Shown here: one piece after another, positions 53,037 to 61,406 of the stretch
How positions within the stretch are numbered: position 1 is the first letter of the stretch
Layout of the letters: each line of letters starts with the position of its first letter
Assembly (NCBI RefSeq): GCF_014204945.1
Contig: NZ_JACHMN010000003.1
Location: 558,001 to 622,000 of the forward strand
DNA length: 64,000 bases
Origin: Allocatelliglobosispora scoriae
GTDB lineage: Bacteria; Actinomycetota; Actinomycetes; Mycobacteriales; Micromonosporaceae
Reading direction: 5' to 3'
The notes under the pieces: generated by a model
Database searches by the model: none
What the model was told of the DNA's origin: nothing
What the model saw: only the letters and a program-made list of their open reading frames with translations
Program-made: the position numbers and the translations under genes

Positions 53037-54462
53037 CCACGACGAACTGCCCCATCATCCCCTGATCCTCGTGGTACATCAGGTGGCAGTGGTACATGTA
53101 GGGCACGCTCGGATCCGCATAGTCCGTGAACCGCAGCACGATCCGCACCGTCTCCCCGGGCGTCGCGAAGACCGTGTCCTTCCACGCCACGACATCCGCC
53201 CCCAGCACCTGGAACTGCACGTCGTGCACGTGGAAGTTGTGCGGCGCGCCGTCCCGGTTGGTGATCTCCCAGATCTCCGTCGTCCCCAGCGTCGCGGTCA
53301 CGTCGACCCGCTCCATCGACATCGCCGAGCCGTTGATCGTCTCGCTCGTCAGCGAAAACCCGCGCGTGGTCACGGCAGTCGACGGGTCCAGCCTCTCCAT
53401 CTCAACCAACCTCGGGGGTACGCCGACCGAAGCCCTCAGCACAGCAGCGCCCCTCAGCTCCAGCACGTCGAACCGATCCTTCCCCCCGACGAACCGGTCC
53501 TGCACCAGGTTCCCGCCGAGGTCGACCTCCTCGCTGCGCAGCACGACCCGCTCGCCGGCCCGTACCCCGACCACGATCTCCGCTCGTTCCCCCGGTGAGA
53601 GCTGCACGTGCGAGGCCGAGACGGGTGCCGCGAGCAGCCCGCCGTCGGTGCCGATCCAATCGAAGGCCCGCCCGTCGGCGAAGCGGAAGTTGAAGGGCCG
53701 CGCGTTCGACGCGTTCAGCACCCGCAGCCGCACCAGGGACGTGGTCACGTCGAGGAAGGGTGCCACGGTTCCGTTGACCGCGATCGTGTCGCCGAGGATC
53801 CCGGTCCCGGCGAGCAGGGCCCGTCCTTCGTCCAGCGCAGCGCCGTCGAACGCCTTGTCCTGCACGATCACGGGGATGTCGTCCACGCCGTACTCATCGG
53901 GAAGGTCGACCGGCGCAGCCGGGTCGTCGAGGATGAACATGCCCGCGAGCCCGCGGTAGACGTGCCGGGCGGTCTCCCCGTGGGGGTGGGGGTGGTACCA
54001 GAGCGTCGCGGCCGGCTGCTTGATCGTCCAGGTCGGCGACCAGGTCGCCCCGGGTGCGACCGGCTGGTGCGGACCGCCGTCCATCGCGGCGGGCAGGTGC
54101 ATTCCGTGCCAGTGCACCGTGGTCGCCTCGCCGAGGGAGTTGTGCATGTTGACCAGCACCTGCTCGCCCTTCGCCGCCCGCAGGGTGGGCCCGAGGTAGT
54201 CGCCGTCGAAGCCCCAGGTGTCGGCGGTGCGCCCGGAGCCGAAGTCATGCTTTCCGGCCTTCGCGGTGAGCTCGAAGACCCGGCGGCCCTGCCCGTCGAG
54301 GTGCGATGGCGCGAGCGGCGGGATGGCGAGCCGGTTGGTGAAGTCGACCTGGCCGACGGTGTCGATGACACTGCCCTGCCACCACCAGGTCGCGGCGCCG
54401 ACACCGCCGCCGCAGCAGACGAGCACGACGGCGAGGAACACCAGGAAAACGCGGTTCTTCAT
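52999..54462 (-). CDS. Multicopper oxidase
   Basis: This exported three-domain copper oxidase of about 487 residues begins with an N-terminal signal/anchor (MKNRVFLVFLAVVLVCCGGG). All four copper motifs are present: HWHGMHLP, WYHPHPHGE, HNFHVHDVQF and HCHLMYHEDQGMMG, the last holding the type 1 Cys and axial Met. It resembles CueO/laccase-like enzymes that oxidise Cu(I) or phenols. A CsoR-like palindrome 45 bp upstream suggests copper control. The ATG at 54462 is preferred over the GTG at 54498. Confidence 0.92.
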   Translation of the reverse strand: MKNRVFLVFLAVVLVCCGGGVGAATWWWQGSVIDTVGQVDFTNRLAIPPLAPSHLDGQGRRVFELTAKAGKHDFGSGRTADTWGFDGDYLGPTLRAAKGEQVLVNMHNSLGEATTVHWHGMHLPAAMDGGPHQPVAPGATWSPTWTIKQPAATLWYHPHPHGETARHVYRGLAGMFILDDPAAPVDLPDEYGVDDIPVIVQDKAFDGAALDEGRALLAGTGILGDTIAVNGTVAPFLDVTTSLVRLRVLNASNARPFNFRFADGRAFDWIGTDGGLLAAPVSASHVQLSPGERAEIVVGVRAGERVVLRSEEVDLGGNLVQDRFVGGKDRFDVLELRGAAVLRASVGVPPRLVEMERLDPSTAVTTRGFSLTSETINGSAMSMERVDVTATLGTTEIWEITNRDGAPHNFHVHDVQFQVLGADVVAWKDTVFATPGETVRIVLRFTDYADPSVPYMYHCHLMYHEDQGMMGQFVVVRPGETASLHHH

Positions 54463-54505
54463 ATATGTAGCGTGGCTTGATATCAGCCGCGCCACCACCC
54501 TGAAG

Positions 54506-54522
54506 AACCCCCTACGGGGGAG
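54506..54522. promoter_or_regulatory. CsoR-like operator upstream of the multicopper oxidase
   Basis: AACCCCCTACGGGGGAG has the CCCC-N3-GGGG core of actinobacterial CsoR sites, which often read TACCCCCTACGGGGTA. It is 44 bp upstream of the oxidase start codon. Confidence 0.55.
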
Positions 54523-54552
54523 GCCCCGACCCGGCGAGCGGGTCGGGGCCTC
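54520..54552 (-). terminator. Strong hairpin after the M4 protease gene
   Basis: GAGGCCCCGACCCG and CGGGTCGGGGCCTC form a perfect 14-bp stem with loop GCGAG, 18 bp beyond the protease stop codon. Confidence 0.8.
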
Positions 54553-54570
54553 CGTGTGGAGCGGGCGTTC

Positions 54571-57165
54571 TCAGAGCGTCAGCGTCCAGGTGTCGATCTT
54601 GCCGGTGTCCGCGGAGGCGGCGTCCTGGACCCGGAGGTTCCAGGTGCCGTTGCGGACCTCGGTGGAGAGGTTGACCGTGTAGGTCTGGACGATGTTGTCG
54701 GCGGAGCCGCCGGCCCGGTTGTGCAGGACGTAGAGGCTGCCGTCCGGCGCGACCAGGGTGACGATGAGGTCGCCGATGTAGGTGTGGACGATGTTCACCG
54801 CGACCGTGGAGGTGGCCGAGGCGTTGCCGGTGCAGCCCGAGATGGTGATCGGGCTGTTCACGGTGGTGTTGTCGGGGATCGTGACGTCGGTGCCGTTCGT
54901 GCCGGAGCAGCCCGGCGGGACGACCGTGTTGAGGGTCAGCGTCCAGGTGTCGATCTTGCCGACGTCACCGCCCGCGTTGTCCTCGACCCGCAGGTTCCAC
55001 GTGCCGTTGGCGACCTCGCTGGAGAGGTTGACGGTGTAGGTCTGGACGATGTTGTCGGCCGACCCGCCGGTGTGGTTGTGCAGGGTGTAGACCGAGCCGT
55101 CGGGGGCGACGAGGTCGACCTTGAGGTCACCGATGTAGGTGTGGACGATGTTCACCGCCACCGTCGAGCCGGCACTCGCGTTGCCGGAGCAGCCCGAGAT
55201 CGTGACGGCGCTGTTGACGATCGTGTTGTCGCTGATCGTCACGTCGTTGGCGTTGGTCTGGGCACAGCCGGGCGGACCGTTGACCGTCAGGCTGTAGGTC
55301 GTCTGGCGGGTCGAGCCCGGACCCGTACCGGTGACGGTGATCGGGTAGGTGCCCGGCGCCGCCGAACCCGTGGTGACGATCGTCAGCGTCGAGGTGCCAC
55401 CGGCCGAGTTGATCGAGGTCGGGGAGACCGTCGCGGTGACGCCCGCCGGAGCACCGGCGACGGTCAGGGCGACCGTCTGCGCCGCACCGTTGGTGACCGC
55501 CGCGGTGATGGTGGAGGTGAGCGTGCCGCCGGGGGCGGTCGCACCCGAGGCCGGGGACGGCGTCAGGGAGAAGTCGTTGCCGGCGGGGCAGGAGGCGTCG
55601 CTTCCGGCCACGTTGACGGCGGTCCAGGCGGCCTGAACCGCCTTGTACTCCGGGGAGCACAGGCCGTGCAGGTCGGTCGCCGCGCTGAGCGTGTAGGCCC
55701 GCGCGGTGTTCGACGGCGTCGTGGTGTTCACGTAGCTGGTGCTGGTCGTGAAGTAGACGTCGAGAGCGCGGTACCAGATCTTCTCGGCCTTGGCGCGACC
55801 GATGCCGACCACGGCCGGAGCCGAGCCGCAGACCGGGCTGGTGCCGTAGGAGGTGGCGCCGGTGCCCTCGGCCAGGTTGAAGAAGAAGTGGTTCGCCACA
55901 CCGGACGAGTAGTGCACGTCGACGTTCTTGGTGCTGGTCGACCAGCAGCCGTGCGACGAGCCGTCCAGCGTCGGGTTGTACATGTAGCGCAGCGGCGTGC
56001 CGTTGCCGTTGATGTCGATCTTCTCGCCGACGTTGTAGTCGCCCGGGTCACCGGGGGAGTTGGCGTAGAACTCGACCATGTTGCCGAAGATGTCCGAGGT
56101 GCCCTCGTTGAGGCCGCCGGACTCACCGGAGTAGACGAGGCCGGCGAGGGCCTCGGTCACACCGTGCGACATCTCGTGGCCCGCGACGTCGATCGACGTG
56201 AGCGGCTTGTTGTTGCCCGCGCCGTCGCCGTAGGTCATCGAGGAGCCGTCCCAGAACGCGTTGATGTACGCGTTGCCGTAGTGCACCCGCGACGGCACGC
56301 CCGCGCCGTTGCCGAAGATGCCGTTGCGGCCGTGGACGAGCTTGAAGTAGTCGAAGGTCTGCGCCGCGCCGAAGTGGGCGTCGACACCGGCCGACTGGCG
56401 GTTGGACGGCAGGCCGTTGCCCCACACGTTGTCGGCGTCGGTGAAGTTGGTGCAGGTCGACGTGCCGCCGTTGAGGTCACACGTGTTCCCGTTGCCGTGC
56501 GACGGGTCGATCATCGTGTAGGTGCTGCCCGACAGCGTCGTGTCGATCGTGACGGTGCCGGTGTAAACGCCCTGGCCCGTGCCGTTGACGTGCTTGATGT
56601 CGTTGAACGAGCTGATCACGTTGCCGTTGACCGCGTCGGTGATGACGTGCAGGACAGAGGGGGTCTGCCCATCCGCCGCCCAACCCTTGACCACGGTCTC
56701 GTAGGCGAGCTTGCCGAAGCCGCTGACCGCGTCGACGAAGAGCTCGGGGGTGCCCACGGAGGTGACCTTGCCGGTGAAGGCCGCCTTCGCCGCCTTGGCC
56801 GCTGCGGTGGGGGTTACCTTCGCGGCCGTGCTGATGGTGAGCGGGGTGGCGAGGCCGACCGAGGAGCTCTTGAAGCTGCCGTCGGGCGCGGTGTGGATGA
56901 TGAAGTCGCCACCCGAGACCCGCAGCCCGTTGTAGCTCCGGTTGTAGCGGACGTGCGCCGAACCGTTGGCGTCGCTCTCCGCGCGCTTGACGGTGTAGGT
57001 TTCGCCGTCCGCCGCGCGGATGTCCGACCTATGCTGTTGCAGTGCCTGGCCGGCGCCAGCAACCGCATCCGGCCCAGCCGGTGCGGCGCTGCTGCTCGGC
57101 GCCATGCTTACCAGGAGGCCACCGACAAGGATGGCGGCTCCGGCGATCCCGAGGGATCTTTTCAT
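54571..57165 (-). CDS. Secreted M4 (thermolysin-like) metalloprotease with two P-domains
   Basis: This exported zinc protease has 864 residues. It has a signal peptide (1-28), an FTP/PepSY-type propeptide (about 30-195), the M4 catalytic domain (about 200-515) with AGHEMSHGVTE near residue 329 and the third ligand Glu in GGLNEGTSD, then an Ig-like bacterial domain (about 540-630). Two proprotein-convertase P-domains follow (about 632-745 and 750-864). These near-duplicates share VAVNIVHTYIGDL and GSADNIVQTYTVNLS, so they arose by a recent internal duplication. P-domains usually bind substrate or assist folding. Confidence 0.94.
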   Translation of the reverse strand: MKRSLGIAGAAILVGGLLVSMAPSSSAAPAGPDAVAGAGQALQQHRSDIRAADGETYTVKRAESDANGSAHVRYNRSYNGLRVSGGDFIIHTAPDGSFKSSSVGLATPLTISTAAKVTPTAAAKAAKAAFTGKVTSVGTPELFVDAVSGFGKLAYETVVKGWAADGQTPSVLHVITDAVNGNVISSFNDIKHVNGTGQGVYTGTVTIDTTLSGSTYTMIDPSHGNGNTCDLNGGTSTCTNFTDADNVWGNGLPSNRQSAGVDAHFGAAQTFDYFKLVHGRNGIFGNGAGVPSRVHYGNAYINAFWDGSSMTYGDGAGNNKPLTSIDVAGHEMSHGVTEALAGLVYSGESGGLNEGTSDIFGNMVEFYANSPGDPGDYNVGEKIDINGNGTPLRYMYNPTLDGSSHGCWSTSTKNVDVHYSSGVANHFFFNLAEGTGATSYGTSPVCGSAPAVVGIGRAKAEKIWYRALDVYFTTSTSYVNTTTPSNTARAYTLSAATDLHGLCSPEYKAVQAAWTAVNVAGSDASCPAGNDFSLTPSPASGATAPGGTLTSTITAAVTNGAAQTVALTVAGAPAGVTATVSPTSINSAGGTSTLTIVTTGSAAPGTYPITVTGTGPGSTRQTTYSLTVNGPPGCAQTNANDVTISDNTIVNSAVTISGCSGNASAGSTVAVNIVHTYIGDLKVDLVAPDGSVYTLHNHTGGSADNIVQTYTVNLSSEVANGTWNLRVEDNAGGDVGKIDTWTLTLNTVVPPGCSGTNGTDVTIPDNTTVNSPITISGCTGNASATSTVAVNIVHTYIGDLIVTLVAPDGSLYVLHNRAGGSADNIVQTYTVNLSTEVRNGTWNLRVQDAASADTGKIDTWTLTL

Positions 57166-57178
57166 TTAGTCCTCCCCG

Positions 57179-57240
57179 ACTAAATATTTGAATGTGACGG
57201 TAGTCACGGACATATGTATATATCGAAGGTTGGCGCTTGT
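57179..57240. promoter_or_regulatory. AT-rich divergent promoter region with dyad
   Basis: An unusually AT-rich stretch (CATATGTATATAT, TAAATATTTG) separates the protease from the divergent lipoprotein. GTGACGGTAGTCAC (about 57194-57207) is a dyad with 5-bp arms. Confidence 0.45.
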
Positions 57241-57301
57241 GAAGACGTTGCTGGGGAACCGTGACCAGCCGTCGTGCGTCCGAGTGGGAATGAGAGGTTT
57301 C

Positions 57302-57796
57302 ATGAGCTTCCGTGATGCACGTCGATGGGTAGCTGGACCGATGATCGTGGCGGCATTGTTACTGAGCGCCGCCTGCGCCAACGTCGGCTCGGCGCCGACA
57401 CCCACCCCCGCACCGGCTGGGACGGAGTCGCTCGCGCCCGGCGCGAAGGCCGCGGTGCCGATCACCATGCTCCGGACGGGCGGGTTCGCCGGAGTGCACG
57501 ACGAGCTCTTCATCGAGCCCGGCGGCTTCTGGACCAGCAAGGTGAAGTCCGGCGAGTCGAAGACCGGCCAGCTCACCGCGGTGCAGATCACCGAGCTGCA
57601 GGCGCTCGCCGCCGACTCGCACGTCTCGGTCGAGGCGACCGCCAGTCAGGCGCCGCCCACCTGTGCCGACGGCTTCAACTACACCGTCACCGTGGACACG
57701 CAGGTGATCCGGTTCAACGACTGCCCCCGCGCGATCGAGCCCCGCATCGCCAAGGCGATCGTCGGCTTCGTCCAGGGCGCGGTTCCCGGCTGGTGA
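57302..57796 (+). CDS. Small lipoprotein
   Basis: This lipoprotein of 164 residues has the signal RRWVAGPMIVAALLLSAAC, whose lipobox Cys is near residue 24, followed by a Pro/Thr linker. The outer domain (about 40-164) has MLRTGGFAGVHDELFIEPGG and two Cys likely to form a disulfide (TCADGFNY and FNDCPRAI), like protealysin-inhibitor-type (emfourin) proteins. Given the neighbouring M4 protease, an inhibitor role is an attractive but untested idea. The ATG at 57302 has GAGAGG upstream; 57290 is an alternative. Confidence 0.75.
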   Translation: MSFRDARRWVAGPMIVAALLLSAACANVGSAPTPTPAPAGTESLAPGAKAAVPITMLRTGGFAGVHDELFIEPGGFWTSKVKSGESKTGQLTAVQITELQALAADSHVSVEATASQAPPTCADGFNYTVTVDTQVIRFNDCPRAIEPRIAKAIVGFVQGAVPGW

Positions 57797-57851
57797 TTGC
57801 TGAACGCTCGGCCCTCCTCGGAAGCGGATCTACCGGATAAGATCCGCGACC

Positions 57852-59192
57852 ATGGAGATCGCTGAGCGGCAGACGCTCACCCGGGGCACCCGGGCCGGCT
57901 ATGCCATGGGGTCGCTCGCGACGGGCGCCTTCGGCACCGTGCCCGGGTTGCTGCTGCTGCCCTACCTCACGGACACGATGGGGATCACGGCGTTCCTCGC
58001 CGGGCTGCTCGTGCTCGTGCCGAAGGCGTGGGACGTGCTGATCAACCCGGTCGCCGGGCGGATCTCCGATCGGACCCAGTCCCGCTGGGGAGCCCGGCGC
58101 CCCTACCTGCTCTTCGGCGGGCTCGCGATGGCGGCCTGCTTCGCCGCGATCTTCATCGCGCCGTTCGGCACCGGTGGCGGTGGCGGCCTCTACGTCGCGG
58201 TGGCGTTCCTCGTCACCGCGACGGCCTTCGCGTTCTTCCAGGTCCCCTACGTCGCGATGCCGGCCGAGATGACCGACGGCTACGCGGAGCGTACCCGGCT
58301 GATGACCTGGCGGATCGCGCTGCTCGCGGTGGCGATCCTGGTCTCCGGCGCGGTCTCGCCCATCGTCGTGAAAGCCGGCGGCGACGGCATCAGCGGGCAC
58401 CGCTGGATGGGTCTTTTCGTCGCGACGGTGATCGCGGTCGGCGCGGTCGGCGCGTTCATCGGCACCCGCCGGGCACCGCTCGGCACGGTGACCGAGAGCG
58501 AGCCGTCGCTGCGCGCGCAGCTCGCCGTGGCCCGGCGCAACCGGCCCTTCGTCATCCTGCTCATCACCTTCGTGATCCAGTCGATCGGCATCGCGACGAT
58601 GCTCGCCGGCGTGAAGTACGTCGCCGAGCACGTGCTCGAACGCCCGGACGACGGGCCGACGCTGCTCTTCGTCTGCTTCGTCGCACCCGCGCTGCTCGTC
58701 ATGCCGCTCTGGACCCGGCTCGGGACCCGCATCGGCAAGAAGAGCTCCCTCATCCTCGCCTCGGTCATCTTCACCGCGGGCGCGCTGGGCCTGCTCAGCG
58801 CCGGTGTGGCGCCGCCGTGGGTCGCCTACCTCGTCACCGCCGTCATCGGCTGCGGCTACGCGGGGCAGCAGGTCTTCGCCCTCTCGATGCTGCCCGACTG
58901 CATCGCCTACGACGCGATGCGTACGGGCAAGCGGCAGGCGGGTGTCTTCACCGGACTCTGGACGGCGGGGGAGACCCTGGGGCTCGCGCTCGGCCCGGGC
59001 ATCTATGCCGCAGTCCTCGCGATCAGCGGCTACGTCTCCTCCAGCACCGGAATCGCCGCCGCGCAGTCGAGCGGGGCCCGCCTCGGCGTGCTCCTCGGCT
59101 TCACCGCGATCCCCGCGCTCCTGGTGGGACCGATCATCGTGCTGCTCCGCCGCTACGACCTGACGGAGCAGCAACTCCACACCGTGGAGTAG
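57852..59192 (+). CDS. MFS transporter of the GPH (MelB-like) group
   Basis: This 446-residue 12-TM transporter is like the glycoside-pentoside-hexuronide cation symporters. The family motif is seen in DVLINPVAGRISDRTQSRWG and ARRPYLLFGG, and YVAMPAEMTDGYAERTRLM is the matching second signature. GPH proteins cotransport sugars, but some handle lipids or drugs. TAAGAT lies 8 nt before the ATG. The stop lies 10 nt before the next gene, so the two probably act together. Confidence 0.88.
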   Translation: MEIAERQTLTRGTRAGYAMGSLATGAFGTVPGLLLLPYLTDTMGITAFLAGLLVLVPKAWDVLINPVAGRISDRTQSRWGARRPYLLFGGLAMAACFAAIFIAPFGTGGGGGLYVAVAFLVTATAFAFFQVPYVAMPAEMTDGYAERTRLMTWRIALLAVAILVSGAVSPIVVKAGGDGISGHRWMGLFVATVIAVGAVGAFIGTRRAPLGTVTESEPSLRAQLAVARRNRPFVILLITFVIQSIGIATMLAGVKYVAEHVLERPDDGPTLLFVCFVAPALLVMPLWTRLGTRIGKKSSLILASVIFTAGALGLLSAGVAPPWVAYLVTAVIGCGYAGQQVFALSMLPDCIAYDAMRTGKRQAGVFTGLWTAGETLGLALGPGIYAAVLAISGYVSSSTGIAAAQSSGARLGVLLGFTAIPALLVGPIIVLLRRYDLTEQQLHTVE

Positions 59193-59202
59193 CGTTGCGG
59201 CG

Positions 59203-60663
59203 GTGATCGACGCATTGCCGACCCACGGCATCCCCGCTGACCAGGTCCTCGCCGAGCTGCGAGGGTTGCGCCAGGCAGACCTGCCCACCCACGGTGGAAA
59301 GCTCTTCGCCTATGTCTACGATCCGGCCGTGCCGGGGCTGGACGAGCTGGCGCACTCGGCCTACGCGCTCTCCGCGCACGTCAACGGGCTCGACCCGACC
59401 GCTTTCCCGTCGCTGCTCGCCACGGAGAACGCCCTGGTCGCCGCAGCCGGACGGGTGCTCGGCGCGGGCCCGGACACGGCTGCTCCCGACGTCGTCGGCT
59501 CCGTCACCAGCGGCGGCACCGAGTCGCTGATCCTCGCGGTGAAAGCGGCTCGCGACGCGCACCCGGAGATCACCTCCCCGCGCCTGGTCATCCCGGTCAC
59601 CGCGCACGCGGCGTTCGCGAAGGCGGCGCACTACCTGGGCGTCGAGCTCGACCTCGTCGAGGTGGACCCGGTCACCTTCCGGCCTAGCCCAGCCGCGATG
59701 GCCGCCGCGATCACGATCGACACCGTGCTGATCGCCTGCTCCGCGCCGTCCTACGCGCACGGCGTCATCGATCCCGTCGAGGAGATCGCGGCGATCGCGC
59801 TGGAGGAGGGGATCCGCTGCCACGTCGATGCCTGCTTCGGCGGGTGGGTCCTGCCCTACCTGCGGCGGATCGGCGTCGAGGTGCCCGCGTTCGACTTCTC
59901 CGTGCCCGGGGTCACCAGCATCTCCGTGGACCTCCACAAGTACGCCTACTGCCCCAAGGGCGTCTCGGTCCTGCTGCACCGCGACGCGAGCCTGCGCGCT
60001 CCGCAGTATTTCGCCTACGCCGACTGGCCCGGCTACACGATGGTCAATCCGGTCATCTCCTCCACCCGCTCCGGCGGGCCCATCGCCGCGGCCTTCGCCA
60101 CCCTGCGCCACATCGGCGACGACGGCTACCTGAGCCTCGCCGCGCAAACCCAGTCGGCGGTACGCGGACTCGCCGCCGCCGTCACCGCCACGCCGGGTCT
60201 GCGGCTGCTCGCTCCCGCCGACTACAGCGTCGTCTGCCTCACCTCCGACGACCCGGAACTCGACCTCTTCGTCCTCGCCGACGAGCTCGGCGCGCGAGGC
60301 TGGCACACGCAGCCGCAGCTGCCCTTCGGCGACATCCCGGCGAGCATCCACCTCACCGTGACCGCATCCGTCGCACCGCAGGTCGAGGCTTTCGGCCCGG
60401 CCCTGGCGGACGCGGCGAAGACGGCGCGGGCACTGGGACCGGTGCAGCTGCCGGAGGGCATGGTCTCGATGATCGGGGCGATGACCCCGGACCTGCTGAC
60501 GCCGGACATGATCGCGGGCCTGGCCGAGCAGTTCGGCCTGGGCGACGGTGCGGGCGCGCCCCGCATGGCGATGGTCAACACTGTCCTGTCCGTCGCACCC
60601 CGCCGCCTGCGCGAGCGCCTCCTGGCCGAGTTCGTCAGCTTCCTCCAGCGCCCCTCCTGGTAG
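59203..60663 (+). CDS. PLP-dependent lyase/decarboxylase, sphingosine-1-phosphate-lyase-like
   Basis: This fold-type I PLP enzyme of 486 residues has the lysine motif SISVDLHKYAYCPKG, with HVDACFGGW and SVTSGGTESLILAVKAAR. This combination is typical of the dihydrosphingosine-1-phosphate lyase group of the group II decarboxylases, although bacterial relatives vary in substrate. It lacks the N-terminal TM segment of eukaryotic S1P lyases. The GTG at 59203 lies 7 nt after TAGCGT, which overlaps the stop of the transporter gene, so the gene may have its own promoter. Confidence 0.88.
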   Translation: MIDALPTHGIPADQVLAELRGLRQADLPTHGGKLFAYVYDPAVPGLDELAHSAYALSAHVNGLDPTAFPSLLATENALVAAAGRVLGAGPDTAAPDVVGSVTSGGTESLILAVKAARDAHPEITSPRLVIPVTAHAAFAKAAHYLGVELDLVEVDPVTFRPSPAAMAAAITIDTVLIACSAPSYAHGVIDPVEEIAAIALEEGIRCHVDACFGGWVLPYLRRIGVEVPAFDFSVPGVTSISVDLHKYAYCPKGVSVLLHRDASLRAPQYFAYADWPGYTMVNPVISSTRSGGPIAAAFATLRHIGDDGYLSLAAQTQSAVRGLAAAVTATPGLRLLAPADYSVVCLTSDDPELDLFVLADELGARGWHTQPQLPFGDIPASIHLTVTASVAPQVEAFGPALADAAKTARALGPVQLPEGMVSMIGAMTPDLLTPDMIAGLAEQFGLGDGAGAPRMAMVNTVLSVAPRRLRERLLAEFVSFLQRPSW

Positions 60664-60669
60664 CCGGTC

Positions 60670-60942
60670 AAGATCGCCGCAACTCTTCAAGAGTTGGTGC
60701 TATCCGTGCGCGTCGTGCTGTCTTGCTGCCTCGCGGCGTGGGGAGAGCTGGCTGTGCCTCACCTGATGCGCGCGGCTGCCCGCGTGGTGCGACCTTGATC
60801 GCGTTGTTTCCCGGAAGTAGTCCCCTCAGCGGGGCTGCGAGGGGCTTGCTTCCGGGAACAACGCGATCATGCCTGGATGGGGCGTGCTTGCGTGACAATG
60901 CGGCACGGATAGCACCAACTCTTGAAGAGTTGTGGCGATCTT
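60670..60942. repeat. Nested repeat: family A pair enclosing a family C palindrome
   Basis: A plus family A copy (60670-60710, extended by TGCTATCCGTGC) faces a minus copy (60903-60942, preceded by GCACGGATAGCA). Between them lies a family C element at about 60797-60871. The outer arms match over about 40 bp, longer than in other pairs. Confidence 0.85.
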
Positions 60943-60959
60943 GGCGGGTGGGCTGCGCG

Positions 60960-61265
60960 AGGCGCAAGGGAGCTGCAAGGGGTGGGGAGGGTTCCGCTGG
61001 GTGGGACGGTTCGCGCACTCTTATCTCACCAGGGTCACGGCTGTGGGCGGGGGCATCCGCTAGCGCCGTGAGGGTCGCAGCATCTGTGGCACGCGACCGA
61101 GGACGGCGGATGGCCGGGTGTGGGTCATCCGCCGTCGTCGCCCTGGGCGAGCCGTCTCGTTCTGTGAGGGGCCGAGGCGAGTGGGTGGGGCAGCCACGGA
61201 CGGAGCGGAGCGAGGCGAGTCGAAATCGCCCGGACACTACGGTGTTCCGGGCGATTTTCGTTTTT
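60960..61265 (+). ncRNA. Possible structured RNA ending in a strong terminator
   Basis: No gene is convincing in 60943-61290. GACGGCGGATG and CATCCGCCGTC (61102-61136) form an 11-bp stem. A terminator follows: GAAATCGCCCGGACAC pairs with GTGTTCCGGGCGATTTTC (61222-61259), then TTTTT. A terminator without an adjacent upstream gene hints at a small RNA. I do not recognise the family. Confidence 0.3.
61222..61265 (+). terminator. Intrinsic terminator
   Basis: A stem of about 15 bp is followed by CGTTTTT, the only classic hairpin-plus-T-run seen in the window. Confidence 0.8.
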
Positions 61266-61294
61266 CCGGGTTGTGTTTGTGCCGGTTTACCTCG

Positions 61295-61404
61295 AACTTT
61301 TGTCGAGCGAAGCAAAAGTTGGTAACGAATCACGCTGAAGGTATGGACTCCATCGCAGGAAGCTAGTTAATGTGTCGGACACCACGCTGCAACACAGAGG
61401 TGTC
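61295..61404 (+). promoter_or_regulatory. ROK gene promoter and two operator-like dyads
   Basis: AACTTTTG...CAAAAGTT (61295-61320) is an 8-bp dyad. TTGTCG (61300) and TAACGA (61323), 17 bp apart, form a possible promoter within it. Near the start codon, GTGTCGGACAC (61372-61382) is a perfect dyad, and GACACC pairs with GGTGTC at 61399-61404. Confidence 0.5.
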
Positions 61405-61406
61405 TA

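Noticed and set aside
54556-57183. 875-codon frame antisense to the M4 protease
   Set aside because: Low-complexity Arg/Val/Gly shadow; the opposite strand has complete M4 and P-domain motifs.
61118-61366. 82-codon ORF running across the terminator
   Set aside because: It crosses the strong hairpin, has no protein-like pattern, and ends within the ROK promoter region.
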